From Acidiferrobacteraceae bacterium (lineage in GTDB: Bacteria > Pseudomonadota > Gammaproteobacteria > HyVt-429), in NCBI GenBank assembly GCA_011052015.1, contig DRJZ01000105.1, positions 1 through 45,588 of the forward strand: DNA of 45,588 nucleotides, read 5' to 3'. A model generated the notes under the pieces. It was given only the letters and a program-made list of their open reading frames with translations. It was not told the origin of the DNA and did not search any database. The position numbers and the translations under genes were made by a program. Shown in pieces: positions 29,432 through 39,327 of the stretch (its first letter is position 1; the number at the start of each line of letters is the position of its first letter).

Positions 29432-30607
29432 CTAACTTAATCCGGGTCTTTTTAAAAAGAGCCGGACCCGTTCTACACCCACCTTCAGTTCATCTATTGA
29501 AGTGGTATAAGAAAACCGCACATGCTGGCTGGCTTGATGGGCGCCAAAATCCAACCCTGGGGTGATGGCCACTCCGGCCTGCTCGAGCAATATAGTGGCA
29601 AATTGAAAGCTGTCATCGGTCAGATCACTGCAATCCGCGTAAATATAAAAGGCTCCTTGGGGGATAACAAGAATCTTAAACCCCAGTTCGATCAGGGCTG
29701 ATAACAAGTAGTCTCGTCGCTGGCGAAATATCCCGACCCGGTCTTGCAACTCAGCCTCCACCCCCGGGCCGAATGCGGCAAGGGCCGCATACTGGGCCGG
29801 GGTGCTGGTGGCCAAAAAAATATTTTGCGCCAGCCTGTCAATGGCGCCCACATAGGCTGGAGGTGAAACCAACCAACCCACCCGCCAACCGGTCATGCCA
29901 TAATATTTAGAAAAACTGTTAATCACAAACACATCCTTGGAAAACGCAAGTACGCTTATAAGCTCCGTGTCGTAGATAATGCCGTGATAGATCTCATCAA
30001 CGATGAGGACACCGCCTAACCCGGTAACGGTGGCAATCATCTCCTTTAGATCATCGGCGGGTACGACCGTACCGGTAGGATTAGAGGGGGATGCCACCAT
30101 CACCGCCATCGTTTTTGGTGTCCAGTGTTGGCGTATCAAGTCGGTATTAAGTTGATAACCAGTAGAGGCGTCCACGGGCACAGCCTTGGCTTCGCCTTCA
30201 AACAGTCGTATGAAATGGCGATTGCAGGGATAGGCGGGATCGGCGATGAGGACCTCGTCACCGGGATTGAGCAGCACCGCCATGATCAACTGTAACGCAC
30301 CTGAAGCCCCCGGGGTCACCACCACATGGTCAGGTTCTGGATAAGCTTCAGGTGGATAACTGGAGGCAATGGCGCGGCGTAACTCGGGTAGACCCAGCGC
30401 AGGAGTGTAGTGAGTCTTACCCGCCTCCAGGGCTGCGATACCCGCCCTCACAACCGCCTCGGGGCTAGGGAAGTCCGGTTCCCCAATCTCCATATGGACA
30501 ATATGCCGCCCTTGGGCCTCCAGGACCCGGGCACGCTGCAACAGGGCCATGACATGGAAAGGTTGAATGTCCGCCATGCGGGCGGCCAGAGGTCGCACGG
30601 CAATCAA
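29432..30607 (-). CDS. PLP-dependent aminotransferase, class I/II
   Basis: A 391-residue fold-type I aminotransferase, AspC/alanine transaminase-like. The PLP lysine is Lys234 in SFSKYYGMTGWRVGW; supporting residues are Asn176 in SNPTGT, Asp204 and Tyr207 in VDEIYHG. The opening RMADIQPFHVMALLQRA and HMEIGEPDFPSPE are typical of a proteobacterial subgroup of unknown donor specificity. The TTG start overlaps the upstream stop as TTGA, so translation is probably coupled; a start at Met11 would cut the conserved N-terminus. The substrate is not deducible. Confidence 0.9.
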   Translation of the reverse strand: MIAVRPLAARMADIQPFHVMALLQRARVLEAQGRHIVHMEIGEPDFPSPEAVVRAGIAALEAGKTHYTPALGLPELRRAIASSYPPEAYPEPDHVVVTPGASGALQLIMAVLLNPGDEVLIADPAYPCNRHFIRLFEGEAKAVPVDASTGYQLNTDLIRQHWTPKTMAVMVASPSNPTGTVVPADDLKEMIATVTGLGGVLIVDEIYHGIIYDTELISVLAFSKDVFVINSFSKYYGMTGWRVGWLVSPPAYVGAIDRLAQNIFLATSTPAQYAALAAFGPGVEAELQDRVGIFRQRRDYLLSALIELGFKILVIPQGAFYIYADCSDLTDDSFQFATILLEQAGVAITPGLDFGAHQASQHVRFSYTTSIDELKVGVERVRLFLKRPGLS

Positions 30608-30951
30608 TTCGTCTTTAATTCACCAAGCGCGCCGACCAGCATTTCATAGGTGACCGAGTTAACTTTCTCATCTATGTCTTCGTTTTCTTCACCGCGCTCA
30701 CCTTCCGGGACCATGGCCTTTTCTAATGACAAGAGACTTAACTTAAACCAGGTATCCAGGGGCTGATCGTCAGAACTGTTAATGGTGCCCAGGGCCGATA
30801 TTGACTGGCCAAGATGAAACTTTTCCCACATTCCCAAAGAAGCCTTATTCTGCTCGATAAATTCCACGATCCTATCTGCGATGGCGTTTCTTAAATCAAG
30901 ATCTATTTGACCCTTGGCTATTTTTTCATGCAGGTCGTCTAGTTGTTTCAT
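30604..30951 (-). CDS. Small acidic protein of unknown function
   Basis: A 115-residue soluble, helical, acidic protein with no recognised domain. A GGGAGAA ribosome binding site precedes the ATG. It overlaps the aminotransferase start, so the two are probably one operon. Tryptophan and Leu positions (MWEKFHLGQS, DTWFKLSLLSLEKA) suggest a compact helical bundle. No function is assigned. Confidence 0.6.
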   Translation of the reverse strand: MKQLDDLHEKIAKGQIDLDLRNAIADRIVEFIEQNKASLGMWEKFHLGQSISALGTINSSDDQPLDTWFKLSLLSLEKAMVPEGERGEENEDIDEKVNSVTYEMLVGALGELKTN

Positions 30952-31109
30952 AACAATTCTCCCAAACTGGTTCAGTCTGAATTTTCCCCGTTTACTCGGG
31001 CGCCTGAATCAGACAGCGGCTTTCATCTTCTCATATCTGCATAAATTCACCTATAACAGGCCCATGGCGCCTGAATTTCAGGTACGCTTTTCTTGTGTTG
31101 CGTTTATTC

Positions 31110-31175
31110 ACCACAGAGGAAGGACACACAGTGGCAATACATCTTTTCCTCTGTGACCTCCGTGCCCTCTGTGGT
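31110..31175. repeat. CCACAGAGG inverted repeat
   Basis: ACCACAGAGG (31110-31119) and CCTCTGTGGT (31166-31175) are perfect 10-base inverted copies. The sequence between them includes CCTCTGTGACCTCCGTG, a second imperfect copy. Such CTCTGTGG repeats are common dispersed intergenic elements. No gene lies in this gap. Confidence 0.65.
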
Positions 31176-31226
31176 AAAAAATGCTGTACGAAGCACCCCA
31201 ATATTAATCACATTGGCGAACTAATC

Positions 31227-31991
31227 TCATCGGGCACCGTGTAGCCGCTTAAGTAACGCCAAGTCCACATAAGCGGCCCCGTTAATGGCAATCCTGCTAT
31301 GGGAGACCTGGCAGTGTGTGTCGGGCTCGCCAAGGTGGTCCACCACCAGGGCCGCGTCACTGAAGTCGTGGTCTTGGGTATAGGCGTTATAGGTGATAAC
31401 GGATTGCACACCCGCCGCCAGCGAAGACCGCAAACCGTTAAAGGAGTCCTCCAAAGCCAGGCAGCTATCTGAGCTCAGAGCCATCTTCTTCATCACATAA
31501 TTGTAGATATCCGGCGCGGGTTTTTTGCTCGGTACCACGTCACCGGCACCGATGACCTCAAACCAATCCTCGGCGCCATCAAAGGAGGTGCTTAACAACG
31601 CTTGGACATTCTCCGGAGTGGTGGTGGTGGCTATGGCAAGTCGCAATCCGGCCTGGCGGGCCTCAAACAGGAGCCGCTTCACCCCCGGACGGGGGGCAAT
31701 ACCACCACGACGCACCAATTGGGTAAAGTGTCGAGTTTTAATATCGTGCATATCGGCGATATAACCCTTTAAATCCTTCGGCCGCTGGAAATCGGGACGA
31801 TACATCTCTATAAAGTGCAGTATGCGCTCCTTACCTCCGGTGATGGCGAGCAACTCACCATAAAGAGAAACGGTCCAATCCCAGTCCAGGCCGACCTCGG
31901 CAAAGGCCGCGTTATAGGCGATACGATGACCATCACGCTCGGTATCGGCCAAGGTACCGTCAACGTCAAAAAGTAGTGCTTCTAAGGACAT
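31227..31991 (-). CDS. HAD-superfamily phosphatase, CbbY-like
   Basis: A 254-residue HAD hydrolase with the CbbY-type cap. The nucleophile motif is FDVDGTLADTERDGH (Asp9, Asp11), the second motif is the Ser/Thr in AIATTTTPENV, and the lysine/acid motif is KKPAPDIYNYVMKKM with EDSFNGLRSSLAAG. CbbY dephosphorylates xylulose 1,5-bisphosphate, an inhibitor of Rubisco; many relatives are sugar-phosphate phosphatases. No Rubisco genes are in this window, so the substrate is uncertain. It stands alone on the minus strand, divergent from dksA. Confidence 0.85.
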   Translation of the reverse strand: MSLEALLFDVDGTLADTERDGHRIAYNAAFAEVGLDWDWTVSLYGELLAITGGKERILHFIEMYRPDFQRPKDLKGYIADMHDIKTRHFTQLVRRGGIAPRPGVKRLLFEARQAGLRLAIATTTTPENVQALLSTSFDGAEDWFEVIGAGDVVPSKKPAPDIYNYVMKKMALSSDSCLALEDSFNGLRSSLAAGVQSVITYNAYTQDHDFSDAALVVDHLGEPDTHCQVSHSRIAINGAAYVDLALLKRLHGAR

Positions 31992-32070
31992 AAGGCCTCA
32001 CTTTTATGGCTGTGGAAACCTGGCCTGATTTACCCTGTTCCCACAGTTAAACTAAGGTATACACTGAATG

Positions 32071-32099
32071 TTGCACGTCCATATCCTTTCTGGTATAGA
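32071..32099 (+). promoter_or_regulatory. Sigma-70 promoter of dksA
   Basis: TTGCAC (32071-32076), 17 bases, TATAGA (32094-32099). The predicted start lies near 32106, giving a leader of about 36 bases to the dksA ATG. Confidence 0.6.
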
Positions 32100-32141
32100 T
32101 GCGCGGCTATTTTTAAGGCTAATTATCTCAGGAGTTCGTAT

Positions 32142-32585
32142 ATGCCGGCCAGCGCTAAAAAGGCCCCTGCCAAAACCTTGTTCGGAGGCATCAAGCCGTA
32201 CAAGGAAAAAAAGGGCGAAAAGTACATGAATAAGAAACAGCTCGAACACTTTCGGGCCATACTCCACGCTTGGCGCACAGACCTGATGGATGAGGTCTCA
32301 CGCACTGTACACGCCATGCAGGATGAAACCGCCAATCACCCTGATCCCAATGACCGTGCCAGCCAGGAGACCGATATGTCCCTGGAACTGCGCAGTCGCG
32401 ACCGGGAACGCAAGCTACTCAAGAAGATCAGCGAGATGCTCGAACAGATTGAGTCGAGTGATTACGGTTACTGCGAGAAATGCGGTGTCGAGATCGGGGT
32501 TCAACGCCTGGAGGCGCGTCCCACCGCAACCCAATGCATCGACTGTAAGACCCTGGATGAAATTCGCGAGCGCCAATTAGCCTAA
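32142..32585 (+). CDS. dksA: RNA polymerase-binding transcription factor DksA
   Basis: DksA binds the secondary channel of RNA polymerase and, with ppGpp, represses rRNA and activates amino acid promoters. The coiled-coil tip carries Asp-x-x-Asp-x-Ala (DPNDRASQETD) and the zinc finger is C-x2-C-x17-C-x2-C (CEKCG...CIDC). Length 147, matching E. coli (151). The ATG has AGGAG seven bases upstream. The N-terminus is basic and lysine-rich. Confidence 0.96.
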   Translation: MPASAKKAPAKTLFGGIKPYKEKKGEKYMNKKQLEHFRAILHAWRTDLMDEVSRTVHAMQDETANHPDPNDRASQETDMSLELRSRDRERKLLKKISEMLEQIESSDYGYCEKCGVEIGVQRLEARPTATQCIDCKTLDEIRERQLA

Positions 32586-32724
32586 CCTTGTCTCACCCTG
32601 TCTGTTCAAATCAACAGCGAACATGTGTGGTCAAAGCCGCACCTACAGTAGTGCTTCGTTGCAAACAGTTAGGGATTTATTCTGGCGTTTCTATTGAACC
32701 GTTTGACCCCACCGGTCTGAATCC

Positions 32725-34056
32725 TTGTACTCGCTGCTGATCCGCAATGCTCTAATCGCACAGCCAGATGGCAACACCATCGTGGGAGATGTGGCCTGTG
32801 AACATGGCCGCATTGGCCGTATAGACCCGCAAATTGATGCATTGGCCGAAGAGACCCTGGACGCCCAGGGTCGGCTGTTACTCCCTGGGGTTATCGACCC
32901 CCAAGTCCACTTTAGAGAACCCGGCAATGAGCATAAGGAGGACCTGGGCTCGGGTTCCCGGGCAGCGGTGGCCGGTGGTGTCACCAGCTTCCTGGAGATG
33001 CCCAATACCGCCCCGGCGACCATCGACCAGACCGCCCTGGACGATAAATTAAGCCGAGCGGCGCAAAAGTCGGTGGCCAACTACGGGTTTTTTATCGGCG
33101 CCACGCCGGATAATGTGGATGCCTTGAATTCGGTTAGCCCCGTGTGCGGTATCAAGATCTTCATGGGCTCAAGTACCGGGAGTTTATTGGTCAACCGGCG
33201 GGGCGACCTGGAACGCATCTTTGCCAACGGTGACCGCTTGATCGCTGTGCACGCAGAAGACGAAGCCCGGATCAATGCGCGCCTGAAACGGTTTGCGGGT
33301 CGAACCGACACCGCAGTGCACTCAGAGATTCGTGACAACCAATGCGCAGTGCTTGCCACCGAGCTGGCCCTTGAGCTTTCGATCCAGCACCAACGGCGCC
33401 TGCACATTTTACATTTGTCCACCCACGAAGAAGTGGACATCTTGCGTCGCAACAAACCCGAATGGGTCAGTGCGGAAACCATCCCCAATCACCTGTTCCT
33501 GAACGTGGCCGACTATGAACGGCTTGGCTCATTGGTACAGATGAATCCGCCAATCCGGCAAGCACAAGACAACTCGGCCCTGTGGCAAGGTCTGCGTGAC
33601 GGTGTTATCGATTTTATCGCCACCGATCATGCCCCCCATACTCTGGAAGAAAAACAACGGCCCTATCCAAAATCACCCTCAGGCATGCCTGGGGTGCAGA
33701 CCTCCCTACCCCTTATCCTAACCCGCTACGCTGCGGGTGACTGTAATCTGGCCGAAGTCCTGCGCTGGATGAGCGCAGGGCCAGCGCAGGCCTATGGGCT
33801 GATTGGCAAGGGCCAGATTAGTGAGGATTGGGATGCCGATCTCACCCTGGTGGATATGGACACCGTCCGCCCGGTGAAGAACGAGGAAATGTTCAGCAAG
33901 GCGGGATGGTCCCCTTATGTGGGGCGTGGACTCACCGGCTGGCCTGTTTACACCGTGGTCGGGGGGCACATTGCATTCGAAAAGGACTCTATTCGAGACG
34001 GCATCCGTGGTCAGGCCCTTCGCTATTCACCGACCGGGGATATTCAACCCCGTTAG
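32725..34056 (+). CDS. Dihydroorotase, type I, with DPQVHFREPG motif
   Basis: A 443-residue cyclic amidohydrolase converting carbamoyl aspartate to dihydroorotate in pyrimidine synthesis. Metal-site residues include Lys144 (likely carbamylated), His176, His230 and Asp301. In place of the usual D-x-H-x-H, the sequence is DPQVHFREPG, with Gln60 at the first histidine and His62 retained; a DQVHF subgroup of dihydroorotases is known. It starts with TTG; a stop lies upstream in frame and the next Met is at residue 92. It lies 139 bases after dksA. Substrate by family only; hydantoinase or allantoinase cannot be excluded. Confidence 0.85.
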   Translation: MYSLLIRNALIAQPDGNTIVGDVACEHGRIGRIDPQIDALAEETLDAQGRLLLPGVIDPQVHFREPGNEHKEDLGSGSRAAVAGGVTSFLEMPNTAPATIDQTALDDKLSRAAQKSVANYGFFIGATPDNVDALNSVSPVCGIKIFMGSSTGSLLVNRRGDLERIFANGDRLIAVHAEDEARINARLKRFAGRTDTAVHSEIRDNQCAVLATELALELSIQHQRRLHILHLSTHEEVDILRRNKPEWVSAETIPNHLFLNVADYERLGSLVQMNPPIRQAQDNSALWQGLRDGVIDFIATDHAPHTLEEKQRPYPKSPSGMPGVQTSLPLILTRYAAGDCNLAEVLRWMSAGPAQAYGLIGKGQISEDWDADLTLVDMDTVRPVKNEEMFSKAGWSPYVGRGLTGWPVYTVVGGHIAFEKDSIRDGIRGQALRYSPTGDIQPR

Positions 34057-34232
34057 GTTGTCCACGATTGAATCGTGGCCTGGTTGTTCTCACCTGGAAA
34101 AGCGCTCCCGCTTATGCAGCAAGGCCCTGCTGGCCAAACCCTGCAGAATTCCTTGGATTTGCCGATATAGATCAGTGACGGCAGAACAAGAAGGGACATT
34201 GTCATGTTCCATAAAACCGCTATGATCAAATT

Positions 34233-35495
34233 ATGAATAGCCCCAAACTGAACAAGGTCTTAATCGTAGAGGACAGCGAAAGTGTCGCCTATGCGTTGGC
34301 CCACAACGTGGAACGGGTCCTGCACCTCGAACCCATTGTTGCCGACACCTTTGCCACCGCGCAAACTGCCCTGGCTAAAGTTTGGAGCGAGACCTTAATA
34401 GCGGTCCTGGATCTCAGTCTGCCGGACGCCCCCGATGGTGAGGTCGTTGATTATGTGCTGGAGACCGACATTCCGGTGGTCGTGCTCACCGGCACACTGA
34501 ACGAATCGATGCGTGATCGATTGCTGGCAAAGAACATCGTCGATTACGTGATCAAACAGAGTCCGAGTGAGGTTAACTATGTTATCCAGCTCATCCATCG
34601 CATGCAGCTAAATCCTAAAATTAAGATTCTGGTGGTGGATGACTCGAAAACCATACGCGCCTCGGTCAGGAAAATGCTTGAGACCCACCGTTACCAGGTA
34701 TTCGAAGCTCGGGATGGCAAAGAGGCACTCGCTGTACTGGAGGAAAATTCAGACATTGTGTTGGTACTAACCGACTACAATATGCCCAACATGGATGGCA
34801 TTCAACTCATTTCCAGGATCCGTGAAAAGTATGCTCGCAGTGAGCTCTCAATTATTGGCCTGTCCTCGGCCAACTCAGACTCCATATCGATCAACTTTCT
34901 AAAAATGGGCGCCAACGATTTTCTTAATCGACCCTATCCCAGAGAAGAGTTTTACCTTCGCATCACCCAAAACATTGAGTATATTGAATATGTACGCAAA
35001 GTCGAAGATCAGGCAAATAAAGATTCACTCACCGGGCTCTACAACCGAAAATACCTGATTGAAATGGGAGGAAAATTATTTAACAACGCACGGCGAGGAA
35101 TCATCAAGTTAACCACCATTATGGTGGATATCGATTTCTTCAAGCACGTCAACGACACCTATGGGCATCTGGCCGGGGACATTGCCATAAAACACGTGGC
35201 GGCTATCATAAAACGCTCTTTTCGTTCGGGCGATGTGGTAGCCCGCTATGGCGGTGAGGAATTTTGTATAATTTGCGTCAATATAGACGAGCAAGATGCG
35301 AAAAACCTATGCGAACGTATTCGGGAGGAAATCGATTCATCGTCATTTAACTACGGCGGCAATCCCATTAGCGTCACGGTGAGCATCGGATTATCAACAA
35401 AAATTTTTGATCAATTCAGCGGGATGCTCGGCTCAGCCGACCAAGCACTGTATCGGGCTAAGCGCAATGGCCGCAACCAAATCAAGGCTGCGTAA
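34233..35495 (+). CDS. Diguanylate cyclase with two receiver domains
   Basis: A 420-residue REC-REC-GGDEF protein that would make cyclic di-GMP. Receiver 1 (about 8-120) has acceptor Asp60; receiver 2 (about 130-245) has Asp181. Receiver 2 has Arg233 in FLNRPYPREEF at the usual lysine position, a variation seen in related proteins. The GGDEF domain (about 265-420) has GGEEF at 340-344 and the inhibitory site RSGD at 331-334, so feedback by c-di-GMP is expected. No sensor kinase is adjacent. No membrane segment, so it is cytoplasmic. Confidence 0.93.
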   Translation: MNSPKLNKVLIVEDSESVAYALAHNVERVLHLEPIVADTFATAQTALAKVWSETLIAVLDLSLPDAPDGEVVDYVLETDIPVVVLTGTLNESMRDRLLAKNIVDYVIKQSPSEVNYVIQLIHRMQLNPKIKILVVDDSKTIRASVRKMLETHRYQVFEARDGKEALAVLEENSDIVLVLTDYNMPNMDGIQLISRIREKYARSELSIIGLSSANSDSISINFLKMGANDFLNRPYPREEFYLRITQNIEYIEYVRKVEDQANKDSLTGLYNRKYLIEMGGKLFNNARRGIIKLTTIMVDIDFFKHVNDTYGHLAGDIAIKHVAAIIKRSFRSGDVVARYGGEEFCIICVNIDEQDAKNLCERIREEIDSSSFNYGGNPISVTVSIGLSTKIFDQFSGMLGSADQALYRAKRNGRNQIKAA

Positions 35496-35507
35496 GACTT
35501 ACGGGCG

Positions 35508-36572
35508 TTACTGCGGCCCTGTCTGTGGAGAACGACCCGCCACCAGGGTAAATCCGACTAACCCTACTGCGCCCAACAGGTAGTCCACCACTTGACTCAA
35601 CAAATGAATGACAAACATCAACATGCCCGCAAGGGCTGGGTCCACCCCAAAGGTCGCCAACACCAACAGTCCCCCGCCTTCATAGGGACCGAAACTCATC
35701 AGACTCGGTACTGGCAAACTCGCCGCAGCCTCTGCGGCAATAAAGGCCGGTATAACCTGCCACCACTGGATCTCGACCGCAGCGCTGGCGTTGCCTGTTG
35801 TCACTGCCAGAAAGAGTACATATAAACCCGCATACTTGGCAATGCGTATCAATAGCGACAAGAAGAGGGTTTTCACAATTATTCCACAATGACCGATTCG
35901 ACTAACCGAGCTGAGCACGTCTAAAAAAACCCCCAACAGTCTCTTAAACCAGGCTTCATTCAACTTGGCAAACATTTTATTGATCATTCTCAGAATGAGA
36001 TCTACCCCATACAACAGCATTAAAATTAATACCGCAATGACCAGTATTAACCCCAATGAAATTATCACCATACTATTAACACCCTGAGCGGTGTTTATCG
36101 CAACAAGGACCAATACCAACAACATTATTCCCAGGGCAATAATATCGAAAAACAGGCTTAGCACTAGAGAGGATACGCAAGCCACCACAGCTACCTGATG
36201 ACCTCGATTCATCATTAGGATATAACTCAACTCTCCAACACGAGCCGGCACCATATCCACAAACATGTTGCGGCTGAAGGTAACATAAAGAGTGTGTAGC
36301 AATGCAGGCACTTGCCCCTCACCATCCGCCAATAACAGCATTTGATATCGCTTGGCACGCAGTATGGATTGGATGAGTTGCGTAACAATGTATAGGCTGG
36401 CAAGGCTCCACAGGGTATTGTTGAGCGTACTAACAAAAAGCGCACCCGCCTCCCCCTCACGGCCCGAAGATATCATCCACCACAGTGCCCCAAGGATAGC
36501 GAAACTCACCCCCGCAGAGATCAAGCTACGCCAACTTAACAAGTGGTATTGAATAGAAGCCGAATGTGACAA
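35508..36572 (-). CDS. Flippase-like integral membrane protein (UPF0104/LPG synthase TM family)
   Basis: A 354-residue membrane protein with roughly eight hydrophobic segments, of the lysylphosphatidylglycerol synthase transmembrane (UPF0104) family. Family features are SILRAKRYQMLL, FVDMVPARVGELSYI and PSLMSFGPYEGGG. Homologues include the membrane half of MprF and proteins near glycolipid genes, often proposed to flip lipids. The start is TTG at 36572 with AGGTAA nine bases upstream. It is isolated from glycosyltransferases here, so its lipid is unknown. Confidence 0.8.
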   Translation of the reverse strand: MSHSASIQYHLLSWRSLISAGVSFAILGALWWMISSGREGEAGALFVSTLNNTLWSLASLYIVTQLIQSILRAKRYQMLLLADGEGQVPALLHTLYVTFSRNMFVDMVPARVGELSYILMMNRGHQVAVVACVSSLVLSLFFDIIALGIMLLVLVLVAINTAQGVNSMVIISLGLILVIAVLILMLLYGVDLILRMINKMFAKLNEAWFKRLLGVFLDVLSSVSRIGHCGIIVKTLFLSLLIRIAKYAGLYVLFLAVTTGNASAAVEIQWWQVIPAFIAAEAAASLPVPSLMSFGPYEGGGLLVLATFGVDPALAGMLMFVIHLLSQVVDYLLGAVGLVGFTLVAGRSPQTGPQ

Positions 36573-36704
36573 TATCTGTTACCTAGTCATATGGATAAAT
36601 TCGCCACAGAGCAAGGTCATTCTTGCCCCACGAGGGGTACCGAGATCTGTACTCTTCGTGTCTGTGGAAAATGGAATCACTATCCACTCAATATGGGTGG
36701 AATC

Positions 36705-36730
36705 AAAAAAGGGGCCACACGGCCCCTTTT
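36705..36730 (-). terminator. Rho-independent terminator of rpsO-pnp
   Basis: Read on the minus strand, AAAAGGGGCC and GGCCCCTTTT (36730-36721 and 36716-36707) form a 10-bp stem with a four-base loop and a run of six T. It lies 27 bases after the pnp stop. Confidence 0.9.
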
Positions 36731-36756
36731 CATAACACGGTAAACACTGCTTTGAT

Positions 36757-38850
36757 TTAGGCAGCCTCACCTTCCACCGCCTTCATGCTCAAGCGGATAC
36801 GGCCCTGTTTGTCAATCTCAAGCACTTTGACTTTGACCACCTCACCCTCTTTGAGCTTGTCGCTCACCTTCTCTACACGCTCATTACAGATTTGGGAGAT
36901 ATGCACGAGACCATCGCGACCGGGAAGAATATTGACGAAGGCGCCAAAATCCATCAGCTTCATCACCTTGCCTTCGTATATCGTACCCACCTCTACATCG
37001 GCAGTAATCTGCTCGATGCGGCGCTGGGCTTCCTGGCCTGCGGCCAGATCAACGGAGGCAATCTTGATCACACCGTCATCTGCAATGTCGATGGTAGTAC
37101 CGGTTTCTTCAGACAGACCACGTATCACTGCACCACCCTTGCCAATGACGTCCCTGATTTTATCTACGGGCACTTTGAAACTGATGATGCGCGGTGCAAA
37201 CTCCGACATGTCTTCGCGAGGTGCGCTAATCACCTTGTTCATCTCTTCCAGGATGAAAAGGCGGCCTTCTTTAGCCTGAATTAAGGCCGCTTCCATGATT
37301 TCTCGAGTAATACCCTCGATCTTAATGTCCATCTGCAAGGCTGTAATCCCCTCGGCGCTTCCCGCTACCTTGAAGTCCATATCTCCCAAGTGATCTTCAT
37401 CACCCAGAATATCGGTCAACACCGCAAATTTATTGTCTTCCTTGATCAAGCCCATGGCAACACCGGCCACCGGTGTTTTAACGGTGACACCGGCATCCAT
37501 CAAGGAAAGGCTGGTTCCACATACCGTGGCCATGGAACTGGACCCATTTGACTCGGTCACCTCAGATACCACCCGCACCACATAGGGAAAGTCTTCCATC
37601 GACGGTAATACGGCGGATATGGCGCGTTTGGCCAACTTGCCATGACCAATCTCACGCCGTTTTGGCGAACCGACACGACCGGTTTCACCCACGCAAAAAG
37701 GTGGAAAATTGTAATGTAACAAAAAGGGGTCTTTACGCTCGCCTTCAAGGGCATCAATGATCTGTGCATCACGTGGGGTACCCAGAGTCGTCACCACCAA
37801 GGCCTGGGTTTCGCCACGAGTGAACAGTGCAGAACCGTGGGTACGCGGTAAAACGCCGGTCCGCACAGTAATGGGGCGTACGGTACGTGTGTCACGACCA
37901 TCAATACGGGCATGGCCATCCAAGATACGGCCACGCACAACCTTTTTTTCCAATGACTTTATTGCGCCCTTGATGGCCTCCACGTCATCGCCCGAAGTAT
38001 CATCGCAGCTTAGCTCAGCAAGTACGCGGTCTTTTACAGCGGCCACGGCGTCCTGACGCGCCATCTTCTCGGGAATCTGGTAGGCCTTGCTAATACCGCT
38101 CTCGGCCATACTGACCACTTTATCTTTTAGCTCGGCATTTTCTTCAGGGGCCTGCCACTCCCACGGGGTCGGATTGACTTCGGCAGCGAACTCGGTAACG
38201 GCTTTGACTACGGCTCGACTTTGCTCGTGCCCAAATAATACTGCACCCAACATGACTTCTTCGCTAAGAAATTTAACTTCCGATTCCACCATCAACACTG
38301 CACTATCGGTGCCTGCTACCACAAGATCCAACTGCGACTCTTGTAATTCGGTTAGGCCCGGATTGAGTACGTACTCACCGTTGATGTAGCCCACTCGAGC
38401 GGCACCGATCGGTCCTCTAAACGGCAAACCTGATATTGCCAATGCAGCTGAAGTGCCAATGAGGGCAACAATATCAGTACTTATTTCGGGGTCCAATGAC
38501 TTTACGGTCGGAATCACCTGAACTTCATTAATGAAACCCTTTGGAAATAATGGACGGATGGGTCGATCAATAAGCCGCGAGATCAATATTTCCTTTTCTG
38601 AAGGGCGCCCTTCACGACGAAAAAAACCGCCCGGAATGCGCCCGGCGGCGTAAGTCCTTTCCTGGTAATCTACAGTCAGCGGAAAGAAATCTTGACCCGG
38701 CCGGGGCTCTCTCTTGCCTACCACCGACACGAATACAGTAGTGTCTCCCATGCTGGCCATGACGGCGCCATGCGCCTGGCGAGCGATCTCACCAGTCTCT
38801 AACGTCACAGTATGTTTGCCATACTGAAAACTCTTGGTAATTTTAGTCAA
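36757..38850 (-). CDS. pnp: Polynucleotide phosphorylase
   Basis: Phosphorolytic 3'-5' exoribonuclease of the RNA degradosome. The 697-residue protein has two RNase PH domains (second with [17 protein letters not shown] and the catalytic D of [10 protein letters not shown] region), a KH domain ([20 protein letters not shown]) and a C-terminal S1 domain ([20 protein letters not shown]). It starts with TTG, with GAGGATA eight bases upstream; the next Met is 30 residues in. It is 24 bases after rpsO, a conserved pair. Confidence 0.97.
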   Translation of the reverse strand: MTKITKSFQYGKHTVTLETGEIARQAHGAVMASMGDTTVFVSVVGKREPRPGQDFFPLTVDYQERTYAAGRIPGGFFRREGRPSEKEILISRLIDRPIRPLFPKGFINEVQVIPTVKSLDPEISTDIVALIGTSAALAISGLPFRGPIGAARVGYINGEYVLNPGLTELQESQLDLVVAGTDSAVLMVESEVKFLSEEVMLGAVLFGHEQSRAVVKAVTEFAAEVNPTPWEWQAPEENAELKDKVVSMAESGISKAYQIPEKMARQDAVAAVKDRVLAELSCDDTSGDDVEAIKGAIKSLEKKVVRGRILDGHARIDGRDTRTVRPITVRTGVLPRTHGSALFTRGETQALVVTTLGTPRDAQIIDALEGERKDPFLLHYNFPPFCVGETGRVGSPKRREIGHGKLAKRAISAVLPSMEDFPYVVRVVSEVTESNGSSSMATVCGTSLSLMDAGVTVKTPVAGVAMGLIKEDNKFAVLTDILGDEDHLGDMDFKVAGSAEGITALQMDIKIEGITREIMEAALIQAKEGRLFILEEMNKVISAPREDMSEFAPRIISFKVPVDKIRDVIGKGGAVIRGLSEETGTTIDIADDGVIKIASVDLAAGQEAQRRIEQITADVEVGTIYEGKVMKLMDFGAFVNILPGRDGLVHISQICNERVEKVSDKLKEGEVVKVKVLEIDKQGRIRLSMKAVEGEAA

Positions 38851-38874
38851 TGCGATATCCTCAATCGTGGGTTT

Positions 38875-39144
38875 CTATTTACGCAGACCCAGGTCAGCAA
38901 TTAGTTTCCGGTAGCGCTCAACATCGCAGCGCTTAAGATAGTCGAGCAGCTTGCGGCGCTTACTGATCAGCCTTAGCAAACCCTGACGGGAATGGTGATC
39001 ATGAGTGTGTGCTTTGAAATGGCCAGCGAGATCTTCGATGCGGGCCGTCATCAGGGCGACCTGGACCTCGCTCGATCCGGTGTCGCCGGAGGCGTGTTGA
39101 TACTTGCTAATGATTTGCGCTTTTTGCGCGGCGTTAAGTGCCAT
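38875..39144 (-). CDS. rpsO: 30S ribosomal protein S15
   Basis: An 89-residue S15, which binds the central domain of 16S rRNA. Conserved features are [16 protein letters not shown] and [27 protein letters not shown] start at the ATG before ALNAAQ, with a GAGGAT ribosome binding site; a longer frame to 39246 is not family-like. The leader from the promoter at 39299-39327 is about 150 bases, long enough for the S15 autoregulation known in E. coli, but I did not identify that fold. Confidence 0.97.
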   Translation of the reverse strand: MALNAAQKAQIISKYQHASGDTGSSEVQVALMTARIEDLAGHFKAHTHDHHSRQGLLRLISKRRKLLDYLKRCDVERYRKLIADLGLRK

Positions 39145-39298
39145 GATTATCCTCGCTAACATTAATGTGAATCGAATGGGTGCCGGGAAGCTACACTGAG
39201 AAACTACCCTGACCAACACTGTGCCGATACCGGAACTGCAGCCCAACCCAGCATCAGAGTCCGCGAACCCAGGTTAGCGCCCAGGCCAGCGGTGGCGT

Positions 39299-39327
39299 AT
39301 TCTAACCGCGCATCCTTGCCACCACAA
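39299..39327 (-). promoter_or_regulatory. Sigma-70 promoter of rpsO-pnp
   Basis: On the minus strand, TTGTGG (39327-39322), 17 bases, TAGAAT (39304-39299). It lies directly after the truB stop codon, so rpsO can be transcribed separately from the nusA-infB operon. Confidence 0.6.
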
